Source of the DNA: Methylocella tundrae
GTDB lineage: Bacteria > Pseudomonadota > Alphaproteobacteria > Rhizobiales > Beijerinckiaceae
Direction: 5' to 3'
NCBI RefSeq assembly: GCF_038024855.1
Contig: NZ_CP139089.1
Span: forward strand, 2,142,501 to 2,206,500
DNA: 64,000 nucleotides
In this document: positions 35,270-44,695 of the stretch, piece after piece
Numbering within the stretch: the stretch's first letter is position 1
Layout: every line of letters starts with the position of its first letter
Translations under genes and position numbers: made by a program
Notes under the pieces: model-generated
What the model saw: the letters and a program-made list of their open reading frames with translations, nothing else
The model's database searches: none
What the model was told of the DNA's origin: nothing

Positions 35270-38200
35270 ATGGAGCCCTTACGGACGAATGTAACGTTGC
35301 CGCTTATTTCTGTGGCGCCGGCGGAGGCAGAGGAGGGCCTGATTGTAGTCGGCGTTGGCGCGGGCGTCGGCGATCTCGACGCACTCCTGCATCTTCTCTC
35401 CGTCGCGCCGAACATAGACGGAATGTGCTTCGTGCTGATCCATCGTTACGAGAGGAGCGACGACATCATCGCCCTTCTCGAGCGGCGCGTCTCGACCCCG
35501 GTGGTTGAAATCGCAGATGATATGCTGCTTCGGAGCAATCACATTTATGTCGCTCCGGCTGACGTCTATGTGGGACTCCGCCACGCGGCATTTCGTGTCG
35601 AGCCCCGCGATCCGTCGCATAAGCTCGGTTCGCCGTTTGACTATTTCCTTGGCGCCCTCGCCAGTGAATATGGCGTGCGCTCGATTGCCGTCATTCTGAG
35701 CGGCATGAGCGATGACACAGACGCCGGATCAAGCACGGTCAGCGAGAGAGGCTGCCTCGTCGTCTCCCAGGATCATTGTCGCCTTGGGAACAATGGGCCG
35801 TCTCATCGCACAGACGCCGGGTGCGCAGCGGATCTGGTGTTGCCAGTCGAGCGAATTCCCGACCTTCTTCTCTGGCTGAGCGTGGCGAACAAACGCCGCG
35901 GCCTCGGCCCTTCGGCCGTCGGGACGCATCCCCTTGCGCAGATCTTCCGCCATTTGAGCGGGACCACCCGGCGCAATATTCAGTCCTACAAGGACGCCAT
36001 TTTATTGCGCCGTGTGTTTCGGCGCATGACAACGCTCGGCATCACGGATCTGACCCGCTATCTCGGGTCCCTTAAAGGGCCGTCAGACGAACTGCATCTG
36101 TTGGCGAAGGACATGCTGATCCACGTCACCAGTTTCTTCCGCGATCCCATATCGTACGACTTCCTGGCGAAAACGGTCATTCCAAAGCTTGTCCGCCAGC
36201 ATCCGCGAACCGACCCTATTCGGATCTGGGTCGCCGGCTGCAGCACGGGCGAGGAAGCTTACTCCATCGCCATTCTTTTTTTCGAGGAGATATTGCGAAC
36301 GAAGCGGGATTTGAAATTGCAGATATTCGCTTCTGACGCCAGTGAGGAGGCTATCGCCCGCGGCCGCGCCGGTTTTTACTCTCACTCCATACGACATCAG
36401 GTATCGGGTCCGCGCCTCAGGCGCTTCTTCAGCAAGGAAGCCGAGGGCTATCGCGTGATCCCGCGGCTTCGCGAATCGATCCTCTTCACTGTTCACGATC
36501 TGATGACCGACGCGCCGTTCTCGCGGCTCGACATGGTTATTTGCCGCAATGTGCTGATCTACATGCGGAGGGAAATACAGGAAACGATTTTATCGCTGTT
36601 CCATTTCGGGCTGAGGGAGCGAGGGATTTTTTTCGTGGGAGTTGCCGATACGATCGGCGCCTACGGCAGCGGTTTCAAGCCCGTCTCCTACGCCCATCGG
36701 ATCTTTGAGCGCACTGGCGGTCAGCAAAGGCGCCCCCTGCTGTTGCCGCTTAGACGCACCATGGAGGGCTCTCAGATAATGCCGGCGAGACTCGAACGCG
36801 AGATTTCCACAACTGTTCTTCGTGAAACGACGCAACAGCTATTGCTTCAGACCTACGCCCCGGCTTCGATTATGGTCAACCACCGATACGAGATCCTTGA
36901 CTATACCGGACCGATCGAGCGGTACTTGAAAATCCGCCATCCCGAGGCGGGCTGCGAACTGGCCTCCGTGCTGCAGGACGGCGTCCTCCCAAATGTCCAG
37001 GCCGCCCTGCGGCGCGCGGTCCACCAGGGAGGCGCCTCGACTCTTCTCGGCGCAAAAGTGGAACGGGACGGGCGATCGGTCTCGGTCGTTATATCGGCGC
37101 AACCGGTCCCAATAGACGACAAGGAATTGCTCCTCGTCACTTTCAGCGACAAATCAGACGAGCAATGCGGCGATCAACTCGCGCCAGCAGAGGAGCAACA
37201 GTCCCTTCTGAACATCCAGCTTGAAGAAGAGCTCGTTTCGACACGCAAAAGGCTTGAGATAACGATCCGCGATCTGGAACTCGCGAACGAAGAGCTGCTC
37301 ATTGCAAACCAGGAGGCGATGTCCGTCAACGAGGAGCTCCAGTCGATGAACGAGGAGCTCGAGGCGTCCAAGGAAGAAATGCAATCGCTCAACGAGGAGC
37401 TGATGATCCTCAATCAGCAGCTCCAGGACACAGCGGAGCAGCAGAGAAACAGCGCGATCGATCTGCGCAACATATTGAATAGCTCCGATGTCGCGACGCT
37501 TTTCCTCGATGGCAAATTCAATATTCGCTTCTTCACCCCTCCCGCGAAGGCGCTCTTCGGCCTGATCGCTTCCGACCTCGGACGGCCGCTCGCGGATCTT
37601 GCGCGCCGCTTCACCGACGACCGCCTTCTTGACAACGCGCGATCCGTGCTCGCCAATTTGCTGCCAAGCAAACGCGAGATTCTCACAGAGGACGGTCACT
37701 GGTATCTACGAAAGATTACACCTTACCGCACCGACGAAGGTCGAGCGGAGGGCGTCGTGATCACCTTCGCCGACATCACCGAAGTTAAGCTCGTCGAGCG
37801 CGATATCCGCGCCGCTCACGCCTTCGCCGAAAGCGTGGTCGAGACCGTGCGCGAACCACTGATCGTGCTCGACAAAATGCTCGCCGTGAGCGTTGTCAAC
37901 AAGGCTCTTCGCGACCTATTTGGCGCGGACGCTCGGCAATTCATCGGCCTCGCTTTGGCTGATACGCCGGCGCGCCAGCTCGCGCCGCTCATGCAAAATA
38001 TCCTTGACGCCGAACGTGATGGCTATGGGCATGTCGAGAATTACCGCATCGAGATCGACATTCCGTCGAGAGGTCGCCTGACGCTCAGGATGACGACGCG
38101 CGGAATCGGCGGCAACACGTCGGCTGCGGGAATGATCCTCCTCGTTTTAGAAGATGTCACGGAAAAGGAACGGGTCGAACATGGGTTGATGGCCGCCAAA

Positions 38201-39994
38201 GAGGGATCGGAGCAAGCCAATCTGATCAAATCCCAATTTCTGGCCGCGGCGAGTCACGATCTGCGCCAACCGCTTCAGAGTCTGCGCCTGCTGTCCGCGA
38301 TCCTCCAGCGCAAGCTGGATGACGAAGAAGCTCTCAAGCTAAATGCAAAATGCGGCGAGACGATTGACTCGATGATCGGCGTCGTCAATGCGATCCTCGA
38401 CATCAATCAGCTGGAAGCGGGCGCCATTCGACCGATAATGCAGAGCTTTCCCGCGAATATGCTGCTCAATAAGCTTCACTCTGAATTCAACGTTCTGGTG
38501 CAGGCAAAAGGGCTGAGGTGGTGGGTCGCGAGTTGCAATCGTAACCTGCGAAGCGATCCACGATTGCTCATGCAGATTCTGCGCAATTTAGTCAACAATG
38601 CAATCAAGTTCACCGCTTCCGGCAAACTCGTCGTTGGCTGCCGGCGACGCGGCGACAAAGTCAGCTTGGAAGTGTGGGATTCAGGGCCCGGCATTCCGGA
38701 CGCCGATATTGAGAAAATGTTTGATTTTTTCCATAAGGGCGAAGCGACTCCGCCGGGGACTGATGAAGGATTGGGTCTTGGCCTCGCCATTGTGAGAAAC
38801 CTGTCGGAGATCCTCGGACATGAAATCAAGGTCGTCTCGCATGTGGGCAAGGGCTCATGCTTCTCCGTTCTCGTGCCGATTGGCGCTCAATCAAATGGAG
38901 ACCCTGTTGCGCTGGACGGCGGCCATAGGGCTGTCGCCAGGCAGCGCGGCGTCCGTATCCTCGTCGTTGAAGACGAACCCTGCGTCCGTGAAAGCCTGGA
39001 GCTGCTCTTTGCCGACGAGGGACATTTTATTGCTTCCGCCACGAGCGGCGGGGAGGCAGTGAGATTGGTCAGTTACGGCACGTTTCGACCGGAGATCATC
39101 GTTGTTGATTATAGCATCCCGGGCGGTATGTCGGGCCTCGACGTCATTGACGAAGTTCGCGCCATCCTCGGTCAGCAAATCCCCGCCGTGGTGTTGACAG
39201 GTGATATTTCTTCCGCGACCTTCGCCAAGATCGCGACGCGCTCCGCCATCCATCTCGCCAAACCTGTGCGAGCCGACGAACTCTTGGACACAATCCATCG
39301 ATTGCAGACAAGGACGCCGCCTGCCCGGCCGATATCGCCGCCGGGCTCGGAGCTCGACACGCCGGCAGATAGCGCATCCGCTGAAACCATTGTCGTCGTT
39401 GATGACGATGCCTGCGTGCGCGACTCTATTCAGCAGCTTTTAGAAAGCTACGGTCACAGGGTCGCGACCTATGCAAGCGGTCAGCTCTTTATCGACTCCA
39501 AAGGCGCAAATTCGGGCAGATGTCTCATTCTCGACGCGCGCATGCCAAGCATGGACGGTTTTGCAGTCCTTGCCAACATCACGAAGAGGGGCATTCATCC
39601 ACCGGCGATAATGATCACGGGTCATGGCGACGTCCAAACAGCAGTGAGAGCTATGAAAGCCGGCGCATTCGACTTCATCGAGAAGCCCGTGGACGCCGAC
39701 GCGTTGCGCGCCAGCGTCGAACGCGCTCTTCGGGCGGCTACGAATTCTCAAGATCATATTTCGCAGTGCGCCACCGCGGCCAGGAATGTCGCCCGTCTGT
39801 CCAAGAGGCAACGCGCGGTGATGGATCTCGTCGTATCCGGACACGCCAACAAGGTTATCGCCAATCGTCTCGGGATTGGCCAGCGTACGGTTGAAAGTCA
39901 CCGCGCGGCTGTCATGAAAAAGCTGGGGGCGAAGACATTCGCCGATTTGATACGTTTCGCCCTTGCCGCGCCTCAGAGCCCTGACACGAACTGA
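35270..39994 (+). CDS. CheB-CheR-PAS-histidine kinase-REC-REC-LuxR hybrid sensory protein
   Basis: A 1574-residue cytoplasmic protein containing a complete phosphorelay. Approximate order: CheB-like domain 23-205; CheR methyltransferase 225-480 with its SAM loop at 321-329 (VAGCSTGEE); PAS-like 515-620; long coiled coil 645-720 rich in NEEL repeats; PAS 733-840; PAS 845-960; HisKA with H996 in ASHDLRQP; HATPase 1085-1205; receiver 1 with D1280; receiver 2 with D1422 (LILDARMPSMDG); FixJ/LuxR helix-turn-helix 1509-1570. In the CheB part the catalytic serine of the GASAGG motif is glycine (GAGVGD, G32), while H58 and D149 remain, so methylesterase activity is doubtful. There are no membrane segments. 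It probably controls transcription directly, plausibly of the surrounding polysaccharide genes. Confidence 0.92.
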   Translation: MEPLRTNVTLPLISVAPAEAEEGLIVVGVGAGVGDLDALLHLLSVAPNIDGMCFVLIHRYERSDDIIALLERRVSTPVVEIADDMLLRSNHIYVAPADVYVGLRHAAFRVEPRDPSHKLGSPFDYFLGALASEYGVRSIAVILSGMSDDTDAGSSTVSERGCLVVSQDHCRLGNNGPSHRTDAGCAADLVLPVERIPDLLLWLSVANKRRGLGPSAVGTHPLAQIFRHLSGTTRRNIQSYKDAILLRRVFRRMTTLGITDLTRYLGSLKGPSDELHLLAKDMLIHVTSFFRDPISYDFLAKTVIPKLVRQHPRTDPIRIWVAGCSTGEEAYSIAILFFEEILRTKRDLKLQIFASDASEEAIARGRAGFYSHSIRHQVSGPRLRRFFSKEAEGYRVIPRLRESILFTVHDLMTDAPFSRLDMVICRNVLIYMRREIQETILSLFHFGLRERGIFFVGVADTIGAYGSGFKPVSYAHRIFERTGGQQRRPLLLPLRRTMEGSQIMPARLEREISTTVLRETTQQLLLQTYAPASIMVNHRYEILDYTGPIERYLKIRHPEAGCELASVLQDGVLPNVQAALRRAVHQGGASTLLGAKVERDGRSVSVVISAQPVPIDDKELLLVTFSDKSDEQCGDQLAPAEEQQSLLNIQLEEELVSTRKRLEITIRDLELANEELLIANQEAMSVNEELQSMNEELEASKEEMQSLNEELMILNQQLQDTAEQQRNSAIDLRNILNSSDVATLFLDGKFNIRFFTPPAKALFGLIASDLGRPLADLARRFTDDRLLDNARSVLANLLPSKREILTEDGHWYLRKITPYRTDEGRAEGVVITFADITEVKLVERDIRAAHAFAESVVETVREPLIVLDKMLAVSVVNKALRDLFGADARQFIGLALADTPARQLAPLMQNILDAERDGYGHVENYRIEIDIPSRGRLTLRMTTRGIGGNTSAAGMILLVLEDVTEKERVEHGLMAAKEGSEQANLIKSQFLAAASHDLRQPLQSLRLLSAILQRKLDDEEALKLNAKCGETIDSMIGVVNAILDINQLEAGAIRPIMQSFPANMLLNKLHSEFNVLVQAKGLRWWVASCNRNLRSDPRLLMQILRNLVNNAIKFTASGKLVVGCRRRGDKVSLEVWDSGPGIPDADIEKMFDFFHKGEATPPGTDEGLGLGLAIVRNLSEILGHEIKVVSHVGKGSCFSVLVPIGAQSNGDPVALDGGHRAVARQRGVRILVVEDEPCVRESLELLFADEGHFIASATSGGEAVRLVSYGTFRPEIIVVDYSIPGGMSGLDVIDEVRAILGQQIPAVVLTGDISSATFAKIATRSAIHLAKPVRADELLDTIHRLQTRTPPARPISPPGSELDTPADSASAETIVVVDDDACVRDSIQQLLESYGHRVATYASGQLFIDSKGANSGRCLILDARMPSMDGFAVLANITKRGIHPPAIMITGHGDVQTAVRAMKAGAFDFIEKPVDADALRASVERALRAATNSQDHISQCATAARNVARLSKRQRAVMDLVVSGHANKVIANRLGIGQRTVESHRAAVMKKLGAKTFADLIRFALAAPQSPDTN

Positions 39995-40158
39995 TTCATC
40001 CGCAATCGTTTCTCGGGCCGCCCACAAGCAGGCGCTGATGAGATCTGGACGGAGCAGCTTTCGCGATTTTCTACGCAGATCGTCGGCGTTGAGACCGCTC
40101 CAGAGGCTCATGCGTCTCGGAGATCGAAGGAGCGCGGGCGAGGCGAGGCATTGAAAAT

Positions 40159-41361
40159 TCAATGCGATTTCAGCATCGATTGACAGATGCGCAGAATCTG
40201 CGCAGTCCATTCGTCGAAAGATGGAGAAATCATTGCATGGGCCCGCGACGCCCGCCGGCTCAGCTCCCCGGTCCGGCCATCGTCAGCGTAGAGATCGTCG
40301 ACCGCCTTGAGGATAGAGGCCTTGTCGACGGCCGGCAGGACCACTCCGCATTGATGGGTTCTGATGTCGGCGGCCACCTGAGCCTGACTGCTTATAACGA
40401 CAGGGACGCCAGCGCCCAGCGCCTCCAAGGCCGACAGTCCGAAGGTTTCGCGGACCCTTGACGGCATGATAAGCAGGCGAGATCTCTCCGCCGCCCGGCC
40501 GATTGTTTCGTGGGACTGGAACCCGTGCGCGATGATGTTCGGCGCCGGCGGAAAACGGATCTCCCCCTCGCCGAACATATTCAAAGTCCATGGGCGCTCG
40601 CGAAGAGCGTCTACAAGGACATCGACGCCCTTCTCGGTCGTCAAGGTTCCTACATAGAGAATCTCGCGATTATGTTCGGCTTTGACCGGGACCGCTGTGA
40701 ACGGCTTGGAAGGGTTGCGCACAACGCTGATGGATTGCTCAGCTATGCCCCCCCTGGCCAGATATTTGACCATTCCTTCATGGACGACGATGATGCGGGA
40801 GCCGTTGAGGTCAACGTTCCAATTCAACCGCCGCATCGCGCCCATGCCGGTTCGCCAGATTTTTTGCATATAATTTCTTTTGTCGCATTGCGTTGCGAAG
40901 CAAGACAGCGAAAGCGGCGCGCGCTCGCAGGGTTCTCCATGGCCAAAATCGAAATAGCCTCCATTTGGGCAGGCGAGAAAATAGTCGTGAGCATAGACGA
41001 GGACGCGTCTCGATACTCGTCGAAGCGCCGCAAAAATTGAAGGTGAAAGGATTTGAGACCACGAGTTAATAATATAAACGGTGTCTGGCGTGTCAGTTTG
41101 GTCGATCAGTTTGGTGACCGCGGCATGCGCCGCCGTATTAAACAACCCGCGGAAGACGCCTATCCTCGGATCGGTGAGAAGAAGCTTTTGTTGATTCAGG
41201 GAAACGACAGAAATGTCATCCGCTAAACCGCCTTCGTACGGTTCCCCTGCAAGAACTTTAACGGGAATGCTTTGCGCCGCCAGCAACTGAACAAGATCAA
41301 CGCCAACCCTAGCGGCGCCGCCTTTTGGGGCGATAAAATCGCACATAAAAACGATTCGCAT
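40159..41361 (-). CDS. GT4-type glycosyltransferase
   Basis: A 400-residue GT-B enzyme. The opening RIVFMCDFIAPKGGAARVGV contains the donor-site glycine loop. REILYVGTLTTEKGVDVLVD starts the C-terminal domain, and the motif PSRVRETFGLSALEALGAGV carries the two conserved glutamates. A cysteine-bearing insertion (CPNGGYFDFGHGEPCERAPL, then CFATQC) near 130-160 recurs in some exopolysaccharide glycosyltransferases. It is the only leftward gene right of the hybrid kinase, ending 164 bp after the kinase stop. Donor sugar unknown. Confidence 0.88.
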   Translation of the reverse strand: MRIVFMCDFIAPKGGAARVGVDLVQLLAAQSIPVKVLAGEPYEGGLADDISVVSLNQQKLLLTDPRIGVFRGLFNTAAHAAVTKLIDQTDTPDTVYIINSWSQILSPSIFAALRRVSRRVLVYAHDYFLACPNGGYFDFGHGEPCERAPLSLSCFATQCDKRNYMQKIWRTGMGAMRRLNWNVDLNGSRIIVVHEGMVKYLARGGIAEQSISVVRNPSKPFTAVPVKAEHNREILYVGTLTTEKGVDVLVDALRERPWTLNMFGEGEIRFPPAPNIIAHGFQSHETIGRAAERSRLLIMPSRVRETFGLSALEALGAGVPVVISSQAQVAADIRTHQCGVVLPAVDKASILKAVDDLYADDGRTGELSRRASRAHAMISPSFDEWTAQILRICQSMLKSH

Positions 41362-41821
41362 CCGCTACCCCCAATAAATATTTTTTTATAATATGCTTGG
41401 CAATCCGATTATAATTCGGGATTAGAAAGGCGCCACGCGGAATGTTAATCAAGTACCGGAGACTACGCACCCGGCGTCCATCGATTATATTCCGTCTGCG
41501 CTGCACACAAGGCGCGGCTACGTTTGTCATTACATCTAGGTCTGTCACGCCTAAGCTTCTATCCGCTTACAAAATGAGAGTAACCTTTTCTGATTATAAT
41601 TTCTGATAATTAGCCACCCGAAATAATGCAACGTTCACGTTAATATTCGACTTTGCCGAGTTGCCCTGATAAATTTTCTTTGCTTTAGCTTGACGTTCGG
41701 GGGGATGCCCTGACACGTATAATGATCGCACAAAACAACTAGAGATCCAAAGCCCTTTACGCGAAGGGCGGGCGCATGCGCCCGAAATTTGGCGCGCAAA
41801 ATCCTTATGAGGAGCAATCGC
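41362..41821. other. AT-rich divergent intergenic region
   Basis: About 460 bp between divergent glycosyltransferase and deacetylase genes. It holds an 8-bp direct repeat TTTCTGAT (41587-41594 and 41600-41607). The second copy continues as CTGATAA, the same seven bases found in each arm of the 28-bp palindrome at 35203. No gene or clear promoter could be supported. Confidence 0.4.
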
Positions 41822-42850
41822 GTGAATTATTCCGTCTTAAGAGGCGCCTCGGAGGCTCTTCATAAAATAGGCGCTGATGCGTTAATCGGCCGCCAATACA
41901 AGGGAGTCGGAGCAATTATCATGGGCCACAGCGTGGTCCAAGACGTAGCGGATCTGGTCGATCCGGGCATTCAAATAAGTAGGGGCTTTCTCGAACGCAT
42001 TATTAAATATTACATCGAAAATGACATTGATATAATTTCACTGGATGCAGCGATTGAGCGCCTCAGCACAGGAAATACAAAACAATTCGTTTGCTTCACT
42101 TTCGATGATGGTTATCGCAATAATTTGATGGTAGCGCTTCCATTATTCAGGAAATACAATAAGCCGTTGACGATTTACGTCACCACCGCATTTCTGGAAC
42201 GCCGAATAGATCATTGGTTGGGGGCCTTGAGAGAGATTATTCGCGGCCATGACCAGGACCGTCTTGGGCTGGGCGGAAAGGTTTTCCGCACCTCGACATC
42301 CAAGCACAAAACCGTCGCGTTTCGGCACATCCTTCGATGTATCGAAAAAGGCGAAATCGATGTCGAAGAAATCCATCAGCTTGCGCGTCATAAAAATATT
42401 AGCGCTCAGCAGGTGTTGGACGCAGATGCATTAAACAGCGCGGAGTTGCAGGAGCTAAGCGCGGAGCCCCTGGTTGAAATTGGCGGCCATACGGATAGCC
42501 ACCCACACCTCGCACAACTAAGCCTTGACGCCGCCCGCGCCGAAATCCTGGCGAACGCTTCCTATCTTGCGGATATTACCAACAGTGCGGTGCGCCATTT
42601 TGCTTATCCGTATGGCGACGTCAAAAGCTGTGGCGCACGCGAGTTCGCTCTTTGCAAAGAATTGGGCTTTCGCAGCGCAACGACGACGCGACTTGGCGGG
42701 TTATTTCCAGCGCACCTTGAGCACAACACAAGCCTGCCTCGGATCCGTCTCAACGGCGCGTGTGAGAGTATCGGATTTATGGAATGCCAACGAAATGGCG
42801 CGATCGCCGCGATTCAAACCCGCTTTGGCGATCCCGTCGTTATCGCCTGA
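41822..42850 (+). CDS. Polysaccharide deacetylase family protein (NodB-type, CE4)
   Basis: A 342-residue protein with the NodB motifs TFDDGY (catalytic/metal aspartates near 95-96) and H-x3-H in GGHTDSHPHL (223 and 227), then FAYPYGD. CE4 enzymes remove acetyl groups from N-acetyl sugars. The GTG at 41822 is preferred because GAGGAG lies seven bases ahead; an in-frame ATG at 41807 and a TTG at 41789 are weaker. No signal peptide is evident, so it may act on a cytoplasmic lipid-linked intermediate. The insertion between the two motifs (about 125 residues) is long for the family. Confidence 0.85.
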   Translation: MNYSVLRGASEALHKIGADALIGRQYKGVGAIIMGHSVVQDVADLVDPGIQISRGFLERIIKYYIENDIDIISLDAAIERLSTGNTKQFVCFTFDDGYRNNLMVALPLFRKYNKPLTIYVTTAFLERRIDHWLGALREIIRGHDQDRLGLGGKVFRTSTSKHKTVAFRHILRCIEKGEIDVEEIHQLARHKNISAQQVLDADALNSAELQELSAEPLVEIGGHTDSHPHLAQLSLDAARAEILANASYLADITNSAVRHFAYPYGDVKSCGAREFALCKELGFRSATTTRLGGLFPAHLEHNTSLPRIRLNGACESIGFMECQRNGAIAAIQTRFGDPVVIA

Positions 42851-42922
42851 TCGCCGCCCGCTCTTTGACGGCGATTATTGCGGTTAGACAGCCTGTAGCC
42901 GCCTGCATCAACCGGCGCAGCC

Positions 42923-44164
42923 TCATCCTACCGCGGAGATCTCCGGCTTCAGTCCCAGCGCATTGAGCGTCTTCGTAATCTCCGCAACGTAAATCGGATT
43001 CATGACGATCACGAGGTCTGGCGGCTCGGCGACAAGAGCGCTCGGCGCTATCACCCGGTGCCCTGCGCCGGGCATAAACTTCCCCTGCTTATACGGGTTG
43101 ACATCGACAACCGCTGATATCTCTGTGTCGAGACCCAGCGTCGTAAGGAAGGAGACGCCCTTCGATCCACCCCCCCAGACCACGATGCGCTTGCCTTCGG
43201 CCGAGGCCGAACGAACGCGCTCACGCCATTCGTCTTGGACGATCCTGACTCTGGACGGGAAGCTTTTCGCGAGACCCTGCATTTCCGCGAGGTCGTCTTC
43301 AAGATCCAGGTGCGGCCGCGAGAGTCCCGTTGATATAGGCCTCGCATATTGAACGATATATTGATCTCCATATCGCAGACGGAGGTCTGTGACGTCGAAT
43401 CCTTCCGCCCGGAACAGGCGCGCGTGCGCGCCTGGACTGAAGTAGGAACAATGCTCATAATAGATGTCCCAAAAGGCGCCTTCGGCGAGCACTCGCTTTG
43501 CATCCGGGGTTTCAAAAACAACCCAGGGATCGGTGCGAGACCCAATGCCCTCACGGATCGATCGGACGAATTTCTGAACCGACGCGATATGCTCCAGCGT
43601 ATGACGGCAGAGAATGATATCCGCATCAAATTGGCCGCTTGGCTTGTAGAAGTCAGTTATGAACTGAACCCTGTCGTCTTCTTCGTCGCGTCCGGCGTCT
43701 GTTCGATAGCCAGGATCGATGCCAAGTCCCGTGGCGCTGCTGATCCGGCAAAGCTCACGAAGAAACTCGCCTTTGCCACAGCCGATCTCGAGGACATGCT
43801 TTCCATGAGCCGAGCACGCCTGCGCGATCTCGCGAGCTAATTCCTTGGCGAACGCGGAAAACGTATCAGAAAAATGCTGCGACTCCTCGAAGTTGCCAGA
43901 ATAGCTCATCACCCCTTCGTCAAAAATCTGATTGAATAGAAATCCACATGAATCGCAAAAAGCCAGCTGCAGATCGCGGCGAGGAAATGCGCGGGCTTCT
44001 TCGGCGGAATTCAGAAGGACGCAGCTATGCACCGGTATTGACGGCACATGGTAGAGAGCTGTCGTAGATCCGCCGCCACAACATGGGCATGGCACAGCTT
44101 TGGCGGCGTCCGCTTCATCGGGTTTTCGCCCTTCGAAATCAGTTGGGAAAGTGGGAGAGTTCAT
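42923..44164 (-). CDS. SAM-dependent methyltransferase, C-methyltransferase architecture (copy 3)
   Basis: A 413-residue paralogue of the protein at 23234-24433. It shows N-terminal cysteines (C26/C28/C29, C70, C73), SAM motif HVLEIGCGKGEFLRELC, CRHTLEHIASVQKFV, FWDIYYEHCSYFSPGA and the C-terminal VVWGGGSKGVSFLTT and VVDVNPYKQGKF. The two copies correspond block for block, pointing to duplication or related acceptors. It converges with the deacetylase gene, 72 bp apart. It is predicted to methylate a nucleotide sugar or a sugar of the repeat unit; the position is unknown. Confidence 0.82.
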   Translation of the reverse strand: MNSPTFPTDFEGRKPDEADAAKAVPCPCCGGGSTTALYHVPSIPVHSCVLLNSAEEARAFPRRDLQLAFCDSCGFLFNQIFDEGVMSYSGNFEESQHFSDTFSAFAKELAREIAQACSAHGKHVLEIGCGKGEFLRELCRISSATGLGIDPGYRTDAGRDEEDDRVQFITDFYKPSGQFDADIILCRHTLEHIASVQKFVRSIREGIGSRTDPWVVFETPDAKRVLAEGAFWDIYYEHCSYFSPGAHARLFRAEGFDVTDLRLRYGDQYIVQYARPISTGLSRPHLDLEDDLAEMQGLAKSFPSRVRIVQDEWRERVRSASAEGKRIVVWGGGSKGVSFLTTLGLDTEISAVVDVNPYKQGKFMPGAGHRVIAPSALVAEPPDLVIVMNPIYVAEITKTLNALGLKPEISAVG

Positions 44165-44287
44165 GAGCGCACCAGACCTCGGCTGTGATCAAAAAAAATG
44201 ACGGTTTCCGCCGATTGAAAGCCGCCGCCATTTCGATTGCGGTGTTTGATGCAACAAAATCAATTGCCCCGCTACGGCTCGGCTGCA

Positions 44288-44695
44288 TCAATTCAAGCTC
44301 CTCTTATCGGCATGCAATATAGGGGCTGGCGAAGCCCCCACGGACGTTTCGTTGGTGTCGTCTCGGCCGCTTGATGTGTCTTTGGAGACGACTGCCGGCG
44401 GCCGCGTTCGCAGACGATAAAGCAGACACATTCGCCTGCGTGAGTTGCTACCTGGAACCTCCCGCCAAAATCTACAAATTGTAGGAATATCGGTGGACGC
44501 TAAGCCGATGGCGTAGGCCAGTTGCAGGATAACGATCAGCGCAACGGCCCTCAGCGCAGAATCGAGCATGGGTAGCGGTGTTCCAGCTAGTGTGAAGACA
44601 ACGATGAGAAAACTGGTCGGAAACAACGATGAAGCTTTGAAAAAGCGTCCGAGGAATACTCCCAGAAGGGCTGCGGCAGCCATCAGAATGATCAT
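44288..44695 (-). CDS. Small membrane protein with polar C-terminal tail
   Basis: A predicted 135-residue protein. Residues 1-70 form two or three hydrophobic segments with the pattern AALLGVFLGRFFKASSLFP and LRAVALIVILQLAYAIGLA. It resembles a small integral membrane protein that I recall as frequent in Rhizobiales but unnamed. The C-terminal 65 residues are polar and may be unrelated. GGAAAG precedes the ATG at 44695; in-frame sequence upstream of it does not look like protein. Function unknown. Confidence 0.5.
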   Translation of the reverse strand: MIILMAAAALLGVFLGRFFKASSLFPTSFLIVVFTLAGTPLPMLDSALRAVALIVILQLAYAIGLASTDIPTICRFWREVPGSNSRRRMCLLYRLRTRPPAVVSKDTSSGRDDTNETSVGASPAPILHADKRSLN

